Assembly (NCBI RefSeq): GCF_026008495.1
Contig: NZ_BQUN01000039.1
Coordinates: forward strand, 58,979-112,603
Origin: Streptomyces sp. A012304
GTDB taxonomy: Bacteria; Actinomycetota; Actinomycetes; Streptomycetales; Streptomycetaceae
Direction of reading: 5' to 3'
DNA length: 53,625 bases
Shown: positions 49,257-53,625 of the stretch, piece after piece
How the letters are laid out: each line of letters begins with the position of its first letter
Position numbering within the stretch: the stretch's first letter is position 1
Program-made: the position numbers and the translations under genes
The notes under the pieces: model-generated
Databases searched by the model: none
Told to the model about the DNA's origin: nothing
What the model saw: the letters and a program-made list of their open reading frames with translations, nothing else

Positions 49257-49790
49257 ATGACACATGCCAGCTCACCCCTCAGCATCGAAGGCCGTCGACG
49301 CCTGATCGAACGCTGCCGCACCCGCCCATCGCTCACGTCGCCGCCGAGATGGGCATCTCACGTGCCTGCGCGTCGACATGGGTCAACCGCTGGCGACGCC
49401 ATGGCGATGCCGGACTACAGGACCGTCCCTCGACGCCACACCGGAGTCCGAAGGCGTTCCTCGCCCGAGCGAAGGTCTGGTTCGCAGCTCATGGGATCAC
49501 CCACATCCACCGTGTCGTCACAGACAACGGCGCCTGCTATCGATCTGCCGATTTCGCCCGCGTCGTCGGCAGCCAGTCTCGGCACCAGAAGACCAAGCCC
49601 TCCACCCCGCGCCACAACGGCAAGGTAGAGCGCTGTCAGCGCATCCTGGCCGAGGAAGTCTTCTACGTGCGCGAGTACACCAGCGAGGACGGCAGGTCAG
49701 CGGCGATCGCAGTCTGGAACATCCACTGCGACAACCGCCGCCCGCATAGCGGAGCAGGAGGCAATCGCCAGCCTCACGGCTTCGGGTCAG
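49257..49790 (+). pseudogene. IS481-type transposase remnant (frameshift and internal deletion)
   Basis: The N-terminal piece (from ATG 49257, IEGRRRLIERCRTRP) matches the start of IS481 transposases. The continuation AHVAAEMGISRACASTWVNRW is in another frame after about 49329, a frameshift. The HTH segment ends at DRPSTPHRSP and joins directly to KAFLARAKVWFAAHGITHIHRVVTDNGACYR, skipping roughly 130 residues including the first catalytic Asp. The final Asp (VTDNG) and Glu (NGKVERCQRILAEE) of the DDE core and the terminal WNIHCDNRRPHS are present. It is non-functional. No clear terminal inverted repeats or target duplication were found. Confidence 0.85.
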
Positions 49791-49817
49791 TGTCACCCAT
49801 GTCCAGCCCTCCTACAC

Positions 49818-51023
49818 CTAGAACCGCGCCCCGACGTCCGCCCCGTTGCCGGGCCGCAGGAAGGTGGAGGAGGGGATGGCGCCACTGGCCGTCCGGGGGC
49901 CGGTGATCGCGCTCGCGTCGGTGCCGGCGAGGGTCCAGGTGCCGCCGAGGTTCCAGGAGTTGCCGCTGCCCGTGGAGGTCGACCCCAGCGAGGCGTTGGT
50001 GCCGTTGGCGACCGCGAGGTTCTTGGTCAGCGTGCTGGAGGACCGGTTGAAGGCGAACCCGGTCTTGGGGTTGCGCCACGCCGTGCAGCGTTCGATCTTC
50101 ATCCGGCCCGGGTTGTTGTTGTCGACGAAGCCCCCGGCGGAGTTGTCCCACGCCATGCTGTTGCGCACGGTGTGGTCGGCCGCCACCCCGTTGCCGCCCA
50201 TCTTGAAGCCGTTGCCGTCGCCCTGGTAGTCGGGCAGGTTCCACCGGTTGAACCCGTTGCCCCAGGCGAGGGTGTTCTCGACGAGGATCGGTGACGCGTC
50301 GAACATCCAGAAGTCCAGGCCGTCGTCGGAGTTGTTCCACAGCCGGGCTCCCCGCACCACGTTCCCGGCGCCGGAACCCTCCTTGACGGCCAGCCCGTCG
50401 GCGCTCTCGCCGTTCTTGCGCGGGTCGCGGTTGCCGTGGCTGTCCAGGTTCAGGATCTGGTTGTTCGCCGAGGCGCCCTGGAGATGGAAGCCGGACTCGT
50501 AGTTGTCCCGGGTGACGAGCCGGTCGAAGACGTTGTTGTTGGTGTCCAGTCCAAACACGCCGTAGGGGCCGTGGATGATCTCCAGGCCGATCAGACGCCA
50601 GTGGTCGCCCTCGATGTGGACGGCGCCGCGCTCGGCCCGGGGGATGCTCGACCCCACCGCGCCGGGCGTGTACGGCATGTTCTCACCGTCGATGACCACG
50701 CGTTCGCCGTTGTGGCCGCGCAGGGTGATCGGCTGGCCGGCGCTGCCGCTCTTCAGCAGCCGGATGTTGCCGCTCGGGGCGTACGTACCGCCCCTGACCT
50801 GGATCGTGGTCCCCGGCTGCGCGAGATCCACCGCGCGCTGGATCGTCTTCAACGGGGCACTGAGGGTTCCCGGGTTGCTGTCGCTGCCGTTGGTGGCCAC
50901 ATACAGGTCGGTCGCCTGCACCGCACTCGCGTCGGCATGGGCGGCGGCCCCGGACGGCAGGACGAGCAGACCGGCCAGGAGACCGGGGAAGCCGACGGAG
51001 AGAGCGGCGGATCGCAGGCGCAT
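49818..51023 (-). CDS. Secreted right-handed beta-helix protein (PL9-like pectate lyase)
   Basis: 401 residues. Signal peptide: MRLRSAALSVGFPGLLAGLLVL, quoted in part, with a likely cleavage at AAAHA-DA. DUF1565-type start YVATNGSDSNPGTLSAPLKTIQ at residues 40-61 (quoted in part: NGSDSNPGT), then parallel beta-helix coils rich in Asn (DTNNNVFDRLVTRDN, DGLDFWMFDASP, GGNGVAADHTVRNSMAWDN). ATG 51023 follows GGAGACG. The layout is that of family 9 pectate lyases and similar polysaccharide lyases; lyase activity on pectin is probable but not certain. A LacI-type palindrome lies 44 nt upstream, fitting sugar control. Confidence 0.88.
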   Translation of the reverse strand: MRLRSAALSVGFPGLLAGLLVLPSGAAAHADASAVQATDLYVATNGSDSNPGTLSAPLKTIQRAVDLAQPGTTIQVRGGTYAPSGNIRLLKSGSAGQPITLRGHNGERVVIDGENMPYTPGAVGSSIPRAERGAVHIEGDHWRLIGLEIIHGPYGVFGLDTNNNVFDRLVTRDNYESGFHLQGASANNQILNLDSHGNRDPRKNGESADGLAVKEGSGAGNVVRGARLWNNSDDGLDFWMFDASPILVENTLAWGNGFNRWNLPDYQGDGNGFKMGGNGVAADHTVRNSMAWDNSAGGFVDNNNPGRMKIERCTAWRNPKTGFAFNRSSSTLTKNLAVANGTNASLGSTSTGSGNSWNLGGTWTLAGTDASAITGPRTASGAIPSSTFLRPGNGADVGARF

Positions 51024-51066
51024 GGTTCGTCTCCAGGGTGTGCGGGCCTTGGACGGAACGAGAGGA

Positions 51067-51078
51067 GAAAGCGCTTTC
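51067..51078. promoter_or_regulatory. LacI-type operator GAAAGCGCTTTC
   Basis: A perfect 12-bp palindrome with CG centre, the form bound by LacI/GalR-family regulators of polysaccharide genes, 44 nt upstream of the beta-helix protein start. Confidence 0.65.
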
Positions 51079-51346
51079 CAGTGACGCGTCCGTGCGACCG
51101 TAGGGCGTTGCCCTGAGCACGTCAATAGTTATGTACGTGACGGGCGTTCGCCTACATGAACCTGCCACGTGGTGCACGGACTGGACATCACCGTCGCGCT
51201 CGGCGTGGACCGAGGGTGCCCGAGGACCGCACACGGATCCTCCTCGACCATGTGACGGTCAGGACCCCGGCGTCGCGGGGCCCGGCCGTTGCCGGACCTT
51301 CGCCGCGCCGAGGCACCGCGTGATCAGGCCGAACCCGGCACGATGT

Positions 51347-51373
51347 CTTGACGTGTTCGGTCTTGTCGTCAAG
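51347..51373. promoter_or_regulatory. Inverted repeat CTTGACG-N13-CGTCAAG upstream of the GH30 gene
   Basis: A 7-bp inverted repeat with a 13-nt spacer, 106 nt before the GH30 start. TTGACG could be a -35 element with AAGCAT 17 nt on. The remaining 51079-51346 stretch shows no gene I can support. Confidence 0.4.
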
Positions 51374-51479
51374 CATCCCTTCAGCCCGCCGAGTTCTGCT
51401 TGTTTTTGTTCGCTCTCGATGGTTGATCCGTCCGGAGCAGCTGTCCTCCGTGTCACCCCCACGTCACGAAGGGATCGTC

Positions 51480-53525
51480 ATGCCCAGGAGACGTCGCACA
51501 GTCCGAGCCATGGCGCTCACCCTCCCCCTGGCGCTCGGGGCGGGATTCGCCACCGCCCCCGCCGTCAATGCCGCCGACCCGCCCCCGGCCGAGGCGGTGA
51601 GCGCCGTGACCGTGCGCGTCGATCCGTCGTACCAGCAGCAGGAGTTCGAGGGCTGGGGGACGAGTCTGGTCTGGTTCGCCAATGTCACCGGCGGCTACCC
51701 GGACCCGATCCGCAGACAGCTCGTGGACCTGCTGTTCGGCCGGGACGGTCTGCGGCTGAACATCGCGCGCTACAACATCGGCGGCGGCAACGCCCCGGAC
51801 GTGCGCAAGGACTACATGAAGACCGGCGCGACCATGGAGGGCTTCTGGAAGGCCCCCGAGGGCACCACCCGTGAGGACATGGACTGGTGGGACCCCGCCG
51901 ACCCCGACCACTGGAACTGGTCCGCCGACGCCAACCAGCGCTGGTGGATCGACCAGATCAAGGGCAAGGTGACCCGCTGGGAGGCGTTCAGCAACTCACC
52001 GCCCTGGTTCCAGACGGTCAGCGGATACGTCTCCGGCGGCTTCGACGCGAGCGCCGACCAGATCCGCGCGGACCGGGTCGACGACTTCGCCGCCTACCTG
52101 GTGAAGGTGACCGAGCACCTGGAGAAGGAGCACCGCGTCGACTTCGACACCATCGCCCCGCTCAACGAGCCCAACACTCCTTACTGGGGCACGCAGTTGG
52201 GAGCGGACGGTCAGCCCACGGGCGGGCGTCAGGAGGGCGCCCACGCGGGACCCGCGCTCCAGCAGAAGGTGGTCCTGGCGCTGCGACGCGCCCTCACCGG
52301 GGCGAAGACGCACGCCACGGTCTCCGCGATGGACGAGACCAACCCGAAGATCTTCACGGACAACTGGAACGCCTACGACGCGACGACGCGGGCCGCCGTG
52401 GACCAGCTCAATGTGCACACCTACGGCACGGCCCAGCGCACCAGCGCCCGTGACGGCGCCAAGGGCACGGGCAAGAAGCTGTGGATGAGCGAGGTCGAGG
52501 GCACCTGGGGCACGGGCACGGACTTCACCAGCATGGAGCCGGGGCTGGGGATCGCCACCCGGATGGTCGGCGACATCCGCGAACTGGAGCCGTCCGCCTG
52601 GGTGTTCTGGCAGCCCGTCGAGGACTCCGTCCCGCAGGCGGCGGCCGGCAAGAACTGGGGCAGCATCCACATCCCGTTCAACTGCACGGCCGACGCCACC
52701 CCGCAGACCTGTCCGATCCGGACCAACACCAAGTTCCACACCATCCGCAACTTCACCCACTACATCCGGCCCGGGGACCGTTTCGTCAGGACCGACGACG
52801 CCTCCAGCGTCGCCGCCGTGAAGAAGTCCGGCACCGGGGCCACGGTGGTGCACGTCAACGAAGGCACCACGGCCCGCACGGTGACCCTGGACCTCTCCCG
52901 CTTCCGCCGGGTCGCGCCGGGAGCCACCGTGACCCCCGTGGTGACGAGCGACGCCGGGGCACTGGTCAGCGGCGAACCGGTGCGGGTGACCGGCCGGTCC
53001 GCCACGCTCACCGTCCCCGCCAGGTCGGTCACCACCTTCCGCGTCTCGGGCGTCAGCGGGACCGCGCGGGACGCCTCGCTCGTCCGGCCCGGCCACGTCT
53101 ACCGGCTCCAGGGCGTGCAGAGCGGCAAGTCGCTGGCCCCGAACGACGACGCCACCGGGCTCGTCATCCGCACCACCGACACCGCCGCCGACGCCCAGCG
53201 GTGGTCCGTGCGGAAACTGACCCACGGCAACGGCAATCGCGAGCGGTACGGCATCGTCCACACCGCGACGGGCAAGCGGCTGGCGGTGCGGGAGGGCACA
53301 GCGGTCCTGGAGGACCCGGCTTCCGTCCCGGCCGGCCGGGAAGCGCAGTGGATCATGTCGACGACGGGCGACGGCACCTGGACGTTCGTCAACGCCGCCA
53401 CCGGCCGCCTCCTCGACGTCGCCGGACACGCGACGGCGGACGGCGCGCGGGTCACGACATGGACCCCCACGTCGGGCGCGAACCAGCGCTGGACCGTGAC
53501 CGACGAGACGCCACCGCGCGCCTGA
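51480..53525 (+). CDS. Secreted GH30-type glycoside hydrolase with C-terminal ricin-like lectin domain
   Basis: 681 residues. Signal peptide (RRRRTVRAMALTLPLALGAG, cleavage about AVNA-AD). A GH30 (beta/alpha)8 barrel begins QQQEFEGWGTSLVWFANV, with the acid/base Glu in APLNEPNTPYWG (about 225) and the nucleophile Glu in WMSEVEGTWG (about 330). A beta-sandwich side domain (about 425-520) precedes a ricin-B/CBM13-like module (about 530-675) with GKSLAPND and GRLLDVAGH. ATG 51480 follows AAGGGA. Similar proteins are endo-beta-1,6-galactanases; it probably degrades plant or fungal galactan. It pairs in theme with the divergent beta-helix lyase. Confidence 0.9.
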   Translation: MPRRRRTVRAMALTLPLALGAGFATAPAVNAADPPPAEAVSAVTVRVDPSYQQQEFEGWGTSLVWFANVTGGYPDPIRRQLVDLLFGRDGLRLNIARYNIGGGNAPDVRKDYMKTGATMEGFWKAPEGTTREDMDWWDPADPDHWNWSADANQRWWIDQIKGKVTRWEAFSNSPPWFQTVSGYVSGGFDASADQIRADRVDDFAAYLVKVTEHLEKEHRVDFDTIAPLNEPNTPYWGTQLGADGQPTGGRQEGAHAGPALQQKVVLALRRALTGAKTHATVSAMDETNPKIFTDNWNAYDATTRAAVDQLNVHTYGTAQRTSARDGAKGTGKKLWMSEVEGTWGTGTDFTSMEPGLGIATRMVGDIRELEPSAWVFWQPVEDSVPQAAAGKNWGSIHIPFNCTADATPQTCPIRTNTKFHTIRNFTHYIRPGDRFVRTDDASSVAAVKKSGTGATVVHVNEGTTARTVTLDLSRFRRVAPGATVTPVVTSDAGALVSGEPVRVTGRSATLTVPARSVTTFRVSGVSGTARDASLVRPGHVYRLQGVQSGKSLAPNDDATGLVIRTTDTAADAQRWSVRKLTHGNGNRERYGIVHTATGKRLAVREGTAVLEDPASVPAGREAQWIMSTTGDGTWTFVNAATGRLLDVAGHATADGARVTTWTPTSGANQRWTVTDETPPRA

Positions 53526-53539
53526 ACCACCGGCCGTAG

Positions 53540-53574
53540 GGCCTCGTCCGCGCACCGGCCGCCGCGGCGAGGCC
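53540..53574 (+). terminator. Hairpin terminator after the GH30 gene
   Basis: GGCCTCG/CGAGGCC (53540-53546 with 53568-53574), continued past one bulged T by CCGCG/CGCGG, 15 nt after the stop codon. Confidence 0.7.
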
Positions 53575-53625
53575 TCGGGGCCCTCGGGGCCTCGGGGCCC
53601 TCGGGGCCTCGGGGCCCTCGGGGCC
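53571..53625. repeat. 17-bp tandem repeat running off the window end
   Basis: GGCCTCGG and GGCCCTCGG alternate three times (17-bp period, 53571-53621) and continue to the edge, so the full length is unknown. Confidence 0.85.

Noticed and set aside
49257..49790. Complete insertion sequence
   Set aside because: The transposase frame is shifted and the central catalytic region is deleted; no terminal inverted repeats could be identified.

Overview
The window is high-GC actinobacterial DNA, almost certainly Streptomyces. The evidence is strong third-position GC, GTG/ATG starts with GGAG-type ribosome sites, ATGA/GTGA gene overlaps, a SARP regulator, two very large LuxR-type ATPases and secreted carbohydrate enzymes. 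Most of it (about 0.8-45.9 kb) is one biosynthetic gene cluster; the last 8 kb is ordinary or horizontally acquired flanking DNA.

Layout. 1-694: end of an unrelated coiled-coil gene. 0.8-7.9 kb: tailoring and supply genes (two LLM flavin enzymes, a hydroxyacyl-CoA dehydrogenase, type II thioesterase, flavin reductase, a hydrolase lacking its nucleophile, SDR, CMD-family protein). 7.9-17.8 kb: acyl-CoA ligase, single-module type I PKS, discrete ACP, mycothiol-type protein and a Ser-for-Cys KASIII-like protein. 18.0-19.3 kb: NTF2-like protein and XRE regulator. 19.4-37.2 kb: the azoxy core. It holds MmgE/PrpD and lipid-kinase-like genes (VlmK/VlmJ types), two tandem tRNA-Ser-like elements, a desaturase, an MFS exporter, a DUF2156 aminoacyl-transferase (VlmA type), and a long operon. 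The operon runs aldehyde-dehydrogenase-type reductase, VlmH-like N-oxygenase, aminotransferase, SRPBCC protein, VlmO-like membrane protein, flavin reductase, VlmB-like diiron protein, KASIII, ACP, KASII and a second seryl-tRNA synthetase. 37.1-45.9 kb: SARP, LuxR and two LAL regulators. 46-53.6 kb: AI-2E-type membrane protein, MerR/MFS pair beside a decayed IS481 element, a beta-helix protein and a GH30 glycosidase.

How the genes fit. By analogy with valanimycin, I infer that KASIII/ACP/KASII build an acyl chain. The chain is reduced to an aldehyde, transaminated and N-hydroxylated, then acylated with serine from seryl-tRNA. VlmO/VlmB-type proteins make the N-N azoxy bond, and VlmJ/VlmK types activate and eliminate the serine hydroxyl. 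The product is therefore predicted to be a long-chain (probably vinyl- or dehydroalanyl-) azoxy compound. The role of the PKS half is unresolved, but it carries the same regulatory sites.

Two observations stand out. First, a pair of class II tRNA-like genes with serine-type bodies (long variable arm, G73) has no normal anticodon arm. They lie inside a cluster that has its own SerRS and a seryl-tRNA-consuming enzyme, so they may be dedicated non-coding serine carriers. Second, eight promoters, including that of the tRNA-like pair, carry three or four GTCAG-type direct repeats at exact 11-bp spacing, the signature of SARP binding. This ties 0.8-37 kb into one regulon.
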